From the NCBI GenBank assembly GCA_014773175.1, contig VXCM01000244.1, positions 358,224-422,223 of the forward strand: a stretch of 64,000 nt of DNA, given 5' to 3'. Of this stretch, positions 14,409 to 24,991 are shown in pieces; the first letter of the stretch is position 1, and every line of letters starts with the position of its first letter. The position numbers and the translations under genes were made by a program. Origin of the DNA: Lucifuga dentata (lineage: Eukaryota; Chordata; Actinopteri; Ophidiiformes; Bythitidae). A model generated the notes under the pieces. It was not told where the DNA came from. It saw only the letters and a list, made by a program, of their open reading frames with translations, and made no database searches.

Positions 14409-16475
14409 CAGGTACAAGAATATGTCAAACAGTCTTGAAAATTGTTTTAGACAGCATCTTGTCGTGTGAATTTATGAGTGTGTATGTGTGCACATTTAGA
14501 TGACTTCAGTCTGTTCATGCGACACATTAACCTACGCTATTTTAGGGCAACTGCTGAGATATTGGTTGATGAGTATATCAGCAAATAAACAACTTTTTCA
14601 TAAGTGTGTGTGCATACTGTAACTGTGTGTATACATTACAGTGTGAAAGAAGGCAGGTGAGTTATGTGTGTGTTTGTTAGACAAAATAAACAGCAGACTG
14701 AGCCAATGAAGTACACTTACATAAGTTTACACACACACACACACACACACACACATGCATGCACACAAGCAACCAAGCATAAGCTGTGGTTTGTGATTTT
14801 ATTCCGTGCAATATGGTTTGTCCACATTGTCAGAGGGATTTGAAAAGCTTATTCAAAGTAAGTAATAAGTAATATAACTTAATGAAGTACAACTTAACAC
14901 CATCCTGAAAACCTTGTTTCCATTTGTTGAAGTTCAGGTTCATGTTCATCTGCAGCAGAGGAAACTGTCCACACCAAGAAGAGTGCAACAAACTTTCAGA
15001 GCTTGGTGAAACAACACTTTTCACTTGGTGTGAGGTCAGCAAGAACAAGGTTTTCAGTGTTGTTGAGTTAATAAATGGCATTGAGTTAATAAATCACATG
15101 ATCTGATATTTGATACAGCATAAAATCTCTCCTGTTGTTCCGTCAGTGTAGCTTTCCATTACATTATCTAATGTAATGGAAAGCTAGATTTTCTTATCAA
15201 TCTTATCATTTCAGACACCACGCAGTGCAATGAGTTTCAGTTTGAGATTCCCAGAAACAGGACTTCCACACAAGTAAAAAAAAAAAAAAAAANAAAAAAA
15301 AAAAAAAAAGTTAGCAGGGCAAATGACAGAGCAACAGTCAAGCTCTCATGCTGTTATCGCATCATGTGAGGTACTTATTGGCTTACTTACATAATCTGTA
15401 ATCACAGTAGTGTCAATAGATCTGAGTCACCAGCTATGCAGCCTGCCACTTTATATTTATCATTTTCAATCACGTAGCATTTATCAGTACAATCATTTCC
15501 GTATCATTTTCAAAATTTAAGAACTAAAACCTGAGTTGAATTTAGATCTGAAATACACAGATGTGAAATGCAGAAAATTCTGTGTCTGAGCGGTGGGTGT
15601 GTCTGAGGTTAGAATAAGTAGAGACGAATGTTTGTTTGACATCAGGGAAGAGCTGAACAAACGCGCCCTGCTTATCAGTTTACCGACAGAAACTCCGGCA
15701 AAAAACAGCACATGACAGTTTGTAATACAGCATTTTAGAAAGTTTACTTTATGGTGTATGCATTTTTTGGAGCTTACATGCTTGTATGCAGTGTGTGTAT
15801 GGATGTGTGTGTTTGTCGCACCTTTTCCCGTGCGTTTCTCTCAGCAGCCTGAATGCGTTGGTCCATCTCCTCCTCCATCTCGCTGAGCTGCATCGATGCT
15901 TGATCTTGCGCTCTGCAAAACAACACACTGGAATCATTTCACCGTCCTAAAGAAACACTTCAAGTCTAATTTTGCAATTTATAACTGCTATTTAACATAC
16001 AGTTCCTCGTGTCATATATGTTTCATGGCACTGGGACCAAGGTATATATTTTTATCACACACTAGGCACAAAGGCTGTTTGAAGCATATACCCACACAGC
16101 TGTTATATAGTGTTAATGCTATAAGCTTATAGCAATTAAAGGATGCTGTCATATTTTTACACTTTCAACACCCACACACCATTAACCTTCATCAAGGTTT
16201 ACAGCAGTTTAAATTACTTCCTACAAATCACGTTTCTACTTTAGTGAGCAGTTTGTCAGTTTCCAGTTAATAAAAGGAAGGAATTATTGGAGAAAACATA
16301 AAACTTTAAGCCATCTACCACTTGAAGCTATCAAATATAAATACTCAAGTAACTTGATAGTAAAGTATCACCAATATCCAAGAATCCTGTTTACATATTG
16401 TTGCTCCAGCTGTGGTGATTTTCATGTTTAAGTTGGTTTTAAGAATGAAATACTTGAATGAAACAGTGGGGTAAA

Positions 16476-16513
<38 letters not shown>

Positions 16514-18755
16514 CGTCTGATAGCGAGGGCCAAGTTCTCCATCTCTAAATTCTGCTGTTTGATCTCTTTGATGAAGTTGCTGATGACTCTCTCAAGCTGA
16601 GGCACCAGTCTGGGCTCAGTCAGACTGACATTCTGGTACAGCGTGGCTGCTTGCTCATTCCTGGAAAGAATAATAAAAAAAAATATAACTTAATTGTTCA
16701 GACTGGATTGAAGAATTCTGCTAATTCTGCTTGTTTCTTCTCATTCACACACAACCTGAAATTAACAGGCATCAACTTGGGAGTAAAAATCGGCTGTGGC
16801 AGACAGTTCTGTCAGTTAAAATTCTCTCGTCTAGTTGGTTATTTTATGGAGTTAGATGAAGTAGAATGGAAACTAGATAGAAAAATTATCTTACATCTGA
16901 TAATGGCTGCAAAATGATATTTCATTTAAAAATGTATGACTGTGGTATATTCAACTGTGATGACTCTAAGTGGAAAGGTTTTGATTTCAACCTCTGAGCG
17001 TCTTTGTTTAATTTAGCCCAGTTTGGATTTTACACCTCTGGTAAGGACAAATGAAATCATGTTTTCAGTGGAGAGCAGCCTGATAACTGCTGACAGATGA
17101 CGTCAAGTTAAGCTCAAGTTAAACTCTCATCTGATTTGTCATTAAAGTTACCCAGGTACTAATGTCTTACTCTTTAAATAGAGAACAAAAAAGTTGTTGT
17201 CATGTTTCTGCAGCAGTAAACATGTTTGGGCTCTTCACTGTATGTCAGTTAAAACGCCAGGGATTTGAAATCAAATAATGCAATCAAATATTAAGCATAT
17301 TTTGATGAGTCAGCATTGCATTTAATCTTGATATGTGGAATAAATACACTTAATTCCACGTACGCAGTTCTGAAGTCATTGCTCATGACATCATCATCAA
17401 CATTGCTCTGGAGTGATAATGTCTCCTGCATCACAGCAAAAGGGTAAAAGTGAGTTATACAAGTCTATAATGTGAGTGCGTTTGCTTTCTGACAGGGCGG
17501 ACTAGTTATCATCCTAAAGTATATAGACACTTCTGTCTGTCTGTCAACAGAACGAGTGACACACATCACTGCAGCATCACACACTAGCACACACACACAC
17601 AAAATGAGACATGTTGTATGTGTTGTCAAGGGCGTCACTTTGTGTTGAAAAGTGCTGGGGACATAAGAGCTCAGATGAAAAAACATTTTTTAAATGGTCT
17701 TCAACATATGCAATTTTAGGCAATGTAATGTGGGGAATGGGATGAAGTCAGAGTAGATAATTAGGGCAGGAAAAATGTTGCATAATGGCGCATCAAAAGG
17801 TGTAGCCTAGGCTACTACAGAGTTGACAATACGAAAATACTCAACATAAAACACACAACAATGTCGACCGCACACATAACAGTCATCCATATGCATCACA
17901 TCCACAGCCGCAACACCATATCAATCGAACAATGTCTACTGTAGAAAGCACCAGTGCATGTCAGTCAGCCCAGCGATGACAATATATCCAATATCACTGC
18001 AAAATACAAACAGAAAGCACATTTATTTCTTCTATATTACATTGCATTGTATGTATTCTTATTGTGCAAATAAACCTTTCTCAAAATGTTGTAATTTTTT
18101 AACTAACATTTCTTGGTGCAAGCTGCTTTTCAGAACATTTTTAACAAATGATGCTTTTAAAAAGTGATGGGAACAAAAAATTGGCCATTTCAAAAAGTGG
18201 TGGGGACATGTCCCCAGAGTCCCCAGTGTAAATGACACCTATGTGTGTTGTAGACCAGCAAAAGTAAAGATGCTCAGATTCAAAAAAGGTCCACATACAA
18301 AGAAACAGTGTATAGTTTACGTTATGATCATACACTCTATGCAGGCTCACCATCTAAGGCAACAAACAAGAAACATAAAACACCTTAGAAAGGAATATTT
18401 TTGAAGCAAAAGAAGGTAGCATGGAGGCCATTTTGCAAACATAAATCTGTTTTTTATAGTGATGCACAGCTCCATACACTCATTATTTTTACACACTTTG
18501 TCAGCTAAGAGACAAAAACGTACAATAAAATGCATAACTCTTTAAATCAGATTTTTTGCTCTTGTCTCACTTGTTTTATTGATTTGTGTATTTGAAAGTT
18601 TTGTCTCTCAGCTGACTGCTGAAACAGAGACTAGAACTGCTGGAAGATAAAAAAGTTTATTTAGCTGAATGGGAAAAGAGACACCACTGTGATAATCATT
18701 GTCCCCACTGCCACAGCCTGGCAGCGCGAGGCTGGGTCTCATGCCATGCTGCAGG

Positions 18756-18807
<52 letters not shown>

Positions 18808-19433
18808 CAACACAAAGTACAACACACTTTTGAACTAGACTGAATGTAACAAAAAGTACTGCATGTACACTGCCTGTCAAAACTTTATTAAACAGTCTGT
18901 ATTTTAAGATTAAATTGATTGTGAATCTGTAATTTTATGGACTTGTAGACGGATAATAATAATAATTTGTTTCCCAACAGATTGTGACTGAAAATACCAG
19001 CCTCTAAATATGGTGACTTAAAAGTGATATACAGTGTGTGTGTGTTTGTATGTATATTGTTAACATGTACAGAGTAACTGGTTGCACTTTCCAGAGCTCC
19101 CACTTTTAATAAAGCAATAAATAATTAGAAATAAATAAATACAGAATTAGCAGTTAACATCCATCCTAATGATGGAAACAGAATCTGTCTCCATTTGAAA
19201 TTAAACTTTGTTTTCATACTGTTATTGTGTGTTTAATTGACTGTATAATTCCACATGGGCCTGAATCCCAAATTTCTCCTCTCTGCAGTAACAAACACCT
19301 TAATGAGGAAAGCAAAACACCTGAAGCTGTAAAATATCAACATGATGAATGGAAAAGCATTACTTAAGCTAAAGTAAATAGTTTACATTCACAATCTACA
19401 GGAATAGAATGCCAATACATCTTTACCTTCCAC

Positions 19434-19467
<34 letters not shown>

Positions 19468-20904
19468 ATAGTAGTAGTAGTAACGATTTCTTCGGCTACT
19501 GCTTTTTACTCGTCACCAGTTTTTTCAAAATGCTCGTAAACTACAGTATATAACTTAATTATGAAGAGGAAACATGGAAAAAGAGATGTTCGGAGCTGCA
19601 TTTTTATCCTTCTTGCTTATGTGGATTTTGCTTTATAAAAAAATATGTATCTGAATCAACTTTATCTGGGAGAATACTGCTTAATACAATGCTGAATCAT
19701 GATTTTGTGTAAATATAAACAAGACCATTATCTCAGTTTATATAAGCAGTTTGCTTATGTAAACTACATAACTGCCATTTCCAAACTAATATGAGAGGCC
19801 AGAGGTTATGTTTGAGTATCTTGTAAATGTGAAATAGACAGACAGACAGATGGACAGACGGACGGACAGACGGACAGACAGTCTCACATTAAACGTGCAT
19901 CAGTGTGAGCTGAAGGGTGTGGTAGCTAAGAGATCACATCTCATCAGCAAAGTTTCACTGCTAACTAAACGTGATTAGAGTAAATCCAGAGTGATTCTCA
20001 ATAAAAACATGTGAGAAACAGCTGATGTCTACTTGATTTGCTTTCTGTGGGCCTTGTTGCAGCGATCTTAATTATGATCTTAAAATAAAATAAATTTTAT
20101 TTTTTATGAAACAAAGATGGTAACATACAAAACAGCTCTTACTCTGACCTATAGGTAATTCTGTAGGTTTTAAGATGATAGGGAAGACATTAGAGGATAC
20201 TGATTGTAAGAACTGATTATAATTCTGATTATCTGACTAATATTGCAAATTGTGTTGCTTTGTGAGGTCCTCGTCGTGTCTTACAATGTACCTGCATTAT
20301 TTTTCTTCCTAAACCGAAAATATTGCCTCATTCATATTGGCTACTGTCGATTAGTCAAACCCATGTGAAAGAAGCTTACACATGTTTTTTTTCATTCCAC
20401 GTCACCTTTACATACATGCTAAGAAGACACTGTCTTGTCATTGCCAATATACGTCTGTCAACATGAAAACTTTTCTGTCTTCTTTTACTTTATAATGAGA
20501 TGCCTTCAGGATAAACACAGACACACTCAAGACAAAGAACTGTGAATTTGCACACATGAACACGCACAGCCTGTAGATAATGCAACACTCACTGTCTGAA
20601 ACATGGATATAACATGCGTGTTACTGAGAATTGTATATGTGTACGTGTGTTCTGCCACACACAGAGAGTTACCAGTTTTAGGTACTATTATATCCTGATT
20701 CAACAACACTTTTGAGGTCATAGTTAGTTTTGTGTTGGACTAACACGTAACACGTGTAATGCAGTCCAGTGTTAACGAACACTAATCATGATAAACTTCA
20801 TAATGGTAGAATCTATTGCAGGCCAATAACAGTAATAAGCTGTCACTTTGTGTATGTGTGATTTGTGTTTGAATGTGTTTGTCGTGACTTCATCTACAAT
20901 ACAG

Positions 20905-20942
<38 letters not shown>

Positions 20943-22051
20943 TCTCTGATTATAATTTCACATTGTCTATCATCTCTATACACATGGCTTTCCTAGGAAT
21001 TGCCAATAACCACATCCACCCATCGATAAAACCATTGTTCCTCCACAGTGGACATATGTGCTGAGAAGTTTTCTTTTTTCTCAAGTACTTAATTGTACTT
21101 TTGATTCCATTGCATTTATCTGATGGCTGTGGTTATTAGATACTTTGCAGATTAAGATGTTAAATTGAATCAGGTAAGACGATGGACTTATCACTGTTGG
21201 TATTATTTCTTTATCTCCAATTTCGGGAATTACCTTTGTTGAAGCATTTACCTACCAGGTATAAGTTATTTCTTCGCAATAGAGCATCAGATCTTTACGT
21301 TCTTTTCTCGATTTTACTGCTATAAATAAACAGTGATAGTAATAATAATAATAACAGTGCAATAAAAATAATAACAGTGCAATAATAAAGAATATCGGAT
21401 GATAATATAGCAATAATGCACATTTTATATATTATATCTATGAGCCATTTATATTCAACAGTTTATTCTCAAAAATAATATATGCAATTCCAGTGCAGCA
21501 CCTTGACATGTACTTCTGTACAATACTTACCGGTAAGTGTTACATGACTTGTCACTAATATCAATGTATATTTAGAGGATGGTCTTACGAGCTTCTGGTC
21601 TTAATATATTTATTTATTTTGCTGATTACCATTTGGTGTCCTTTTTTATTTCAATACAAGGCTTTTACTTGTAATTAGGTACTTTCCCTTCCGTTGTGCT
21701 GTTATTTTTGCTCATGTATTTAGCCTGAATGTTGCTGCCTGACCTGGGGATGAACTTGGCCTCCTCCCCCAGTCTCCTCTCGAACCTCTCCCAGGCGGCG
21801 GACGCGTCTCCTCCGTCTGTCTCCATGTCCTGCTCCTCGTAGCGGTCGTGGAAGTCGCTGATGAACTCGGGCAGGGTAACAGCACCGTCTTGATGGACGT
21901 CCAGCTCGTCAAATATCTTGGCCGCCTCGGCCCCGGACACCTGCAGCTCCGAACAGATAGCCAGAAAACGGCTCTTGTCGATGCGGCCTGAGTGGTTCAG
22001 ATCGCAGGCGCGGAACACCGAGCGCCGCCGGTCCCGCCGCTGTGCGCTCAT
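5806..22051 (-). CDS. rasef: rasef (RAB45), Ras and EF-hand domain protein; 16 coding exons, last exon not found
   Basis: Large Rab-family GTPase thought to act in membrane traffic near the centre of the cell. Sixteen exons join in phase to 2048 coding bases (about 683 residues) once an assembly duplication is removed. Order: paired EF-hands (residues about 10-70), conserved EAKFIP just before the first junction, coiled coil (about 105-370), a serine-rich/acidic linker with [17 protein letters not shown], then a Rab domain from about residue 516. GTPase motifs seen are GDAAVGKSS (P-loop), WDTAGQER (G3), NKCD (G4) and ETSAK (G5). Human RASEF is about 740 residues, so roughly 35 C-terminal residues are missing here. 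The start is the first Met before the EF-hands, with G at -3. Oddities: EF-hand 1 lacks the usual Glu at loop position 12, and exon 10 carries a false 21-codon duplication. Name is firm from domain order, linker motifs and the frmd3 neighbour. Confidence 0.95.
5942..6480. repeat. Two diverged tandem copies of a dispersed repeat
   Basis: Both copies start CATTTACATGCACA and continue with ATACTC, GATTAAGG, AATCGG, an ACAGACCTA block and TTTGGGCATG before AAGCCACCT. Copy 1 starts at 5944, copy 2 at about 6279. They differ by many substitutions and indels. In the rasef intron before exon 16. Confidence 0.6.
6678..6785 (-). CDS. rasef: rasef coding exon 15 (Rab domain, G4)
   Basis: Encodes [20 protein letters not shown] and [20 protein letters not shown] is the guanine-specificity motif. 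Acceptor TGTCTTAG|GAT, donor ATG|GTATAC. 108 bases, phase 0. Confidence 0.94.
7331..7445 (-). CDS. rasef: rasef coding exon 14 (Rab domain)
   Basis: Encodes [20 protein letters not shown] and [18 protein letters not shown], matching the human protein nearly residue for residue. Acceptor TCTCCAG|G, donor GAG|GTAAGA. 115 bases. Confidence 0.95.
7621..7702 (-). CDS. rasef: rasef coding exon 13 (Rab domain, G3)
   Basis: Encodes [20 protein letters not shown] then WDTAGQER, the switch II / G3 motif. Acceptor TCTGTAG|GA, donor AAAG|GTTTGT. 82 bases. Confidence 0.95.
8035..8185 (-). CDS. rasef: rasef coding exon 12 (Rab domain, P-loop)
   Basis: Encodes [37 protein letters not shown] and [14 protein letters not shown]. 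Contains the GxxxxGKS nucleotide-binding loop. Acceptor CCCCAG|ACA sits beside a (CT)n tract at 8199-8235; donor CTGG|GTGGGT. 151 bases. Confidence 0.95.
8931..9071 (-). CDS. rasef: rasef coding exon 11 (linker before Rab domain)
   Basis: Encodes [40 protein letters not shown] and LSAISVQ. SVLDWKP is shared with human RASEF. 141 bases, phase 0 both ends; acceptor CTATAG|CCA, donor CAG|GTAATG. Confidence 0.9.
9380..9755 (-). CDS. rasef: rasef coding exon 10 (linker) with an assembly-made 63-bp duplication
   Basis: Encodes [40 protein letters not shown] and [17 protein letters not shown], then an acidic Glu run ending GGNSDAE. The block 9599-9660 is repeated perfectly at 9662-9723 around a single N, adding 21 in-frame codons. 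I take this as an unmerged contig overlap. The true exon is then 313 bases. Acceptor TTGTCCAG|G, donor GAG|GTAAGA. Confidence 0.92.
9826..9965. repeat. Dispersed fish repeat fragment
   Basis: GGATCCAGGGATCTATCCTT and GGATCCGGATTGGCACAAAA followed by a TTTATCAAAATTTG block resemble an abundant fish dispersed repeat rich in GGATCC. Recognised by pattern only. Confidence 0.4.
10187..10330. mobile_element. Retroelement tail-like fragment
   Basis: GGTCAACTTTATTGGTCTCT followed by AAGGAGAAATTTGG is a motif common at fish LINE/SINE 3' ends. Lies in a rasef intron. Confidence 0.4.
10750..10838 (-). CDS. rasef: rasef coding exon 9 (linker)
   Basis: Encodes a Ser/Asn/Arg-rich linker, [20 protein letters not shown] and then YTSPYALMD. 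Acceptor GTTACAG|TCT, donor ACAG|GTAAGA. 89 bases, phase 0 in and 2 out, which fits exon 10. Confidence 0.88.
10986..11052 (-). CDS. rasef: rasef coding exon 8 (end of coiled coil)
   Basis: Encodes [22 protein letters not shown], almost identical to human RASEF here. Acceptor GTGTAG|G inside a short GT tract, donor AAG|GTAAAC. 67 bases, ends in phase 0. Confidence 0.94.
11260..11328 (-). CDS. rasef: rasef coding exon 7 (coiled coil)
   Basis: Encodes [20 protein letters not shown] and ILQ, matching the human RQIEILQ segment. Acceptor TTTGCAG|A, donor CA|GTGAGT. 69 bases. Confidence 0.92.
11329..13658. other. rasef intron, 2.3 kb
   Basis: No coding signal on either strand. Holds an RFX X-box-like palindrome at 12266-12278 and CA-rich stretches near 12000-12045. 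Confidence 0.6.
12266..12278. promoter_or_regulatory. RFX X-box-like palindrome in a rasef intron
   Basis: GTTGCTAGGCAAC fits the X-box pattern GTNRCY-N-RGYAAC with near-perfect dyad symmetry. Binding is inferred from the motif only. Confidence 0.4.
13659..13774 (-). CDS. rasef: rasef coding exon 6 (coiled coil)
   Basis: Encodes [20 protein letters not shown] then [18 protein letters not shown]. Acceptor TATGCAG|GAA, donor CG|GTAAGT. 116 bases, phase 0 in and 2 out. Confidence 0.93.
13973..14050 (-). CDS. rasef: rasef coding exon 5 (coiled coil)
   Basis: Encodes [20 protein letters not shown] and ISDLTL (human ALKKQIYDLSM region). Acceptor TTCCTTAG|ATC, donor CTG|GTGAGA. 78 bases, phase 0. 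Confidence 0.92.
14263..14358 (-). CDS. rasef: rasef coding exon 4 (coiled coil)
   Basis: Encodes [20 protein letters not shown] and [12 protein letters not shown]. 96 bases, phase 0 both ends. The acceptor TAG abuts a (GT)n microsatellite (CA on the plus strand, 14360-14406) instead of a pyrimidine tract. Confidence 0.92.
14360..14406. repeat. (CA)n microsatellite abutting rasef exon 4
   Basis: CA tract beginning directly at the acceptor side of exon 4. Confidence 0.9.
15149..15186. repeat. Perfect hairpin, 18-bp arms, 2-base loop
   Basis: TAGCTTTCCATTACATTA, TC, then TAATGTAATGGAAAGCTA. All 18 pairs match. In a rasef intron between exons 3 and 4. Confidence 0.9.
15822..15912 (-). CDS. rasef: rasef coding exon 3 (coiled coil)
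   Basis: Encodes [19 protein letters not shown] and the following [11 protein letters not shown], the most conserved coiled-coil stretch of the family. Acceptor TTTTGCAG|A, donor AAG|GTGCGA. 91 bases, ends in phase 0. Confidence 0.93.
16514..16660 (-). CDS. rasef: rasef coding exon 2 (start of coiled coil)
   Basis: Encodes [18 protein letters not shown] through [10 protein letters not shown], close to the human TLYQN / MENLA block. Acceptor TTTCCAG|G, donor CG|GTACAC running directly into a (GT)n tract. 147 bases, phase 2 in and 2 out. Confidence 0.93.
17364..17425 (-). CDS. Possible alternative rasef 5' exon (unproven)
   Basis: Inside rasef intron 1, a 62-base open segment lies between a good acceptor (pyrimidine tract, then GATGCAG|GAG) and a plausible donor (TGC|GTACGT). 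It reads [20 protein letters not shown] and ends with two bases that join exon 2 in frame. Exon 1 cannot splice into it in frame. It would therefore need its own upstream first exon, or translation from its internal Met (MSNDFRTA). Could be chance. Confidence 0.3.
17625..18236. mobile_element. Candidate DNA-transposon remnant, about 610 bp
   Basis: Begins GGGCGTCACTTTGTG with AAAGTGCTGGGGACAT, and ends with GTGGTGGGGACATGTCCCCA then GTGTAAATGACACCTATG. The ends look loosely inverted. This layout is common in fish genomes as a short DNA element. Lies in rasef intron 1. Confidence 0.4.
18757..18804. repeat. (CA)n microsatellite
   Basis: About 24 CA units in rasef intron 1. Confidence 0.9.
19838..19881. 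repeat. (GACA/GACG)n tetranucleotide tract
   Basis: Imperfect GACA units with GACG and TGGA variants. Confidence 0.8.
21081..21163. repeat. Fragment of the same fish repeat family
   Basis: TCAAGTACTTAATTGTACTT, TCCATTGCATTTATCTGATG and GGTTATTAGATACTTTGCAG match the element at 32868-33165. In rasef intron 1. Confidence 0.45.
21744..22051 (-). CDS. rasef: rasef coding exon 1 (EF-hand pair)
   Basis: Starts at ATG 22051-22049 ([11 protein letters not shown]) and encodes 102 residues. Loop 1 reads [12 protein letters not shown] and loop 2 [12 protein letters not shown]. The donor after EAKFIP is CCCAG|GTCAGG, leaving two bases of the Arg codon. GC- and CpG-rich, unlike the rest of the gene. Confidence 0.93.
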
Positions 22052-22472
22052 CGCCCTGACTATTACAGGAGGCTACAGGAAGCAGGATCAGTCGATGAAA
22101 AGTTACCACCGAGACTAACAAGCCCACAAAGACCATGCAGTGCTGACGGTTTTAGAATCCAGTACGACAGAAAACCACAAAGCGGCTCTTTATTCCTCCA
22201 CCGCCGCGCTTTAACCAAGCTCCACTTCCCTTCCCCTTTATCCAAACATTTCAACAGCTGTTACGATTTCGCAAAATTAGATCTCGGATTAAATCAATTT
22301 AAACATTATCAAACAATTACTCAAACAAAACGTAAGCACTTCCGCACCCGTGTTGTAATCTCCAAATATGTTTAGGCCAGTTACTTCATGATCCACTGAG
22401 TTCGGTGGTTGTAGGAAAAGTTAAGTTGTTGATCTAGTCCGACTCAGGTGATGCAGGTAACGCCAACCATAA

Positions 22473-22516
<44 letters not shown>

Positions 22517-22560
22517 NTCTCTCTCACACTCTCTCTCTCTCTCTCTCTAGTAATAATACA
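22052..22560 (-). promoter_or_regulatory. Probable rasef promoter and 5' UTR region
   Basis: Sequence upstream of the rasef ATG. CpGs are dense through exon 1 and up to about 22210, then fall off. A long (CT)n tract at 22474-22548, interrupted by a single N at 22517, lies about 430-500 bases upstream of the ATG. No TATA box was recognised, and the transcription start was not determined. Confidence 0.4.
22474..22548. repeat. (CT)n microsatellite upstream of rasef
   Basis: CT units broken by N at 22517 and a CACA interruption. Confidence 0.9.
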
Positions 22561-23067
22561 GTAATCTTAAACTCCTTACTTACACGACCAGTTCAGCCTT
22601 TTTATCTCCTGTCCCGGGTCGAATGTCTGGGATCCTGTTTTAAAATGGAACGTTGCACAATATACATACATTTCCTGGAATCCTGAGATGTCTGTAATAT
22701 GTATATCTATATATGTATTGACTGGCAATTAAACTTCATGAGCATGATCTTAGAGAAACAGGAAGTATCACATGTTAACAGCATCACATACAGAATCAAT
22801 ATTATGACACAAGAAAATAATAAAGCAGTGATATAAGTGACATAAGCAACCAGATTCTCATCATAACTCTGTTTCTCTCATTTTCCTGAAATGTTTGTAT
22901 TATATTCTATATAAGGTGATCAGGAGTCAAGTCTTAGCTCAGGTTTTGGTTTTAAGGCCATTTTAAAGTGTTTCAGTTTAGGTTGGATTAGACTATTTTC
23001 CATGATTTTTGCCTAAATTATTCTAGTAATGTGACACTAACATTTGACAAGGTTTTAGCTATGTTAG

Positions 23068-23069
<2 letters not shown>

Positions 23070-23122
<53 letters not shown>
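23070..23122. repeat. (AAT)n microsatellite
   Basis: About 17 TAA units between rasef and the F-box gene; a (TA)n tract follows at about 23188-23224. Confidence 0.9.
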
Positions 23123-23123
<1 letters not shown>

Positions 23124-23177
23124 GATTTTTTAAAAGCTGTGGTCCACACAGTTCACTACATTTCATGCACACTATAA

Positions 23178-23226
<49 letters not shown>

Positions 23227-23904
23227 TATCAAGAATCAGTTTAGAGAAAGGTTACCTGCTAGATGCTAGATGTCCCAAACTACGCTCAGTTATTTTAAGG
23301 AAATTCCCATTTTGCAGGCCAACACACAGCCACTGCCATTGCCAACTGGTACACTGTAAATTACACTACGTACTGTACAATGCACTATACTTATATTAAA
23401 ATGGTTACATCACTTCTGTTTGCTGTTTGTCTTCCTTCTTTCTTTTTATGACAAACACACAGTCACTCCTGACACACACCAGCTTTTTTTTTTTAATTTT
23501 ATTTTGTTTTTTGTTTTACAAAATTAATGTAGACAGCTGAGACCTCCTAAAATGTTTACAGTCTTGTTCATGCTGTGATAACATTACACTAGAATGGGAA
23601 ATATCCCTTTAGGTGACAAAAAGAAAACAAAATAGTGTCAAAGGAATCTGCTGATGAAGCATTGTTTGTGTTCTTTGTCTTAGAAAATTAATGCTTAAGA
23701 TTGCAATATAAAATATGTTTTGTCACTGTATTTTTGCAGCATTGTTCGTTATATATGTTGTTCTGTAAAAGCTTCTACATGCTATTATCCAATGTAAATG
23801 CTGAGCCCGCACACATAAATTAGGTTGACTGCATGGCTATCTAGCAGCTTGTCCCAAAAGTCACAGGGTTTGCTGATGAGCCAAGATGGTGAGATAAAGA
23901 CACA

Positions 23905-23910
23905 TTTATT
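23905..23910 (-). terminator. Candidate polyadenylation signal of the F-box/LRR gene
   Basis: AATAAA on the minus strand about 325 bases after the stop codon. It is the first convincing signal I saw downstream, but it is not proven to be used. Confidence 0.35.
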
Positions 23911-24233
23911 TTGAAATACAACACTTGATGAACACTTGAATGATTATACAAGGGCTGAGGTGAGACTTTACATCTGTGTATTGTCATATTCATATAAGCT
24001 GTTTGCTGTATTGCACAATCATGTCAATCAGTTATAAACTAAACAGCACTGATGTATATTAAAAATAACTAAATAACAGAAACCCTGGGTATATCTGTCC
24101 TTAAAGAAACAAAAATCCTGAAAGCAGAAAAATCAATGGAGCTCAACACTACTTAAATTCAGTTTCTATGTTGTTTTTTTTTTTCATGTATTTAATGCTG
24201 GTGTGTATTTCTGTGTGCTGATGTGTGTGTGAG

Positions 24234-24330
24234 TCAGGGCAGAGGATACACTTTAACAGCAGTATTAACTTCTCTGATCTCACTCTCTGTGGGGATTTGA
24301 GCACAGCCATAGAGGTGAAGCAGCTTTAAC
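24234..24330 (-). CDS. F-box/LRR gene, last coding exon with stop
   Basis: Encodes LKLLHLYGCAQIPTESEIRE and VNTAVKVYPLP, then TGA at 24236-24234. The acceptor CTCACAG|G follows a long (CT)n tract (GA on the plus strand, about 24334-24384). Confidence 0.9.
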
Positions 24331-24331
24331 C

Positions 24332-24387
<56 letters not shown>

Positions 24388-24506
24388 TGTATTTGTGAGA
24401 CTTGATTCTGATGGTGGTTTGTCTTGTCTAAAAAAGATTGTGACAGAAACAGAGACAGTCTGTCCTCTCCTGTAATTGCTGTCCCGGGCAGTTTAAAAGT
24501 CATTAA

Positions 24507-24541
<35 letters not shown>

Positions 24542-24571
24542 CTTTACNCCGGGCAGTTTAAAAGTCATTAA

Positions 24572-24606
<35 letters not shown>

Positions 24607-24724
24607 CTTTACCTCTTGCAGTGGCTGCAGAGCTTAAGGATGCTCTCTGCACTGATATGACAGAAACTGAGCTTGACTGTGTGGAGGTGTCTGCTGCAGT
24701 AATTCGACAACAGAGTAACCCTGT

Positions 24725-24767
<43 letters not shown>

Positions 24768-24933
24768 ACAAAATAGCATGAATATTTGAGACATTTCTTT
24801 GTGTCATGTCACATAACATCAAATACCCTTCACTGCACTGACTGGATTGAGCCATAAGATATTACACATCACTAAAAAATTATCATTTTTCATTCTGCAT
24901 TGTATTGTTTACTACACACACATACATACACAT

Positions 24934-24991
<58 letters not shown>

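Larger units (their letters stand above)
16661..21743. other. rasef intron 1, 5.1 kb
   Basis: Contains the possible alternative exon at 17364-17425, a candidate DNA-transposon remnant (17625-18236), a long CA tract, GTA and GACA simple repeats, and a repeat fragment near 21081-21163. No other coding sequence recognised. Confidence 0.6.
22561..24233. other. Intergenic: rasef upstream side and F-box gene 3' region
   Basis: No coding exon recognised. Contains (AAT)n at 23070-23122, (TA)n at about 23188-23224, and the candidate poly(A) signal of the F-box gene at 23905-23910. Confidence 0.55.

Noticed and set aside
21909..22375. Frames of 63-127 codons on both strands around rasef exon 1
   Set aside because: Alternate-frame shadows of the CpG-rich EF-hand exon and promoter.
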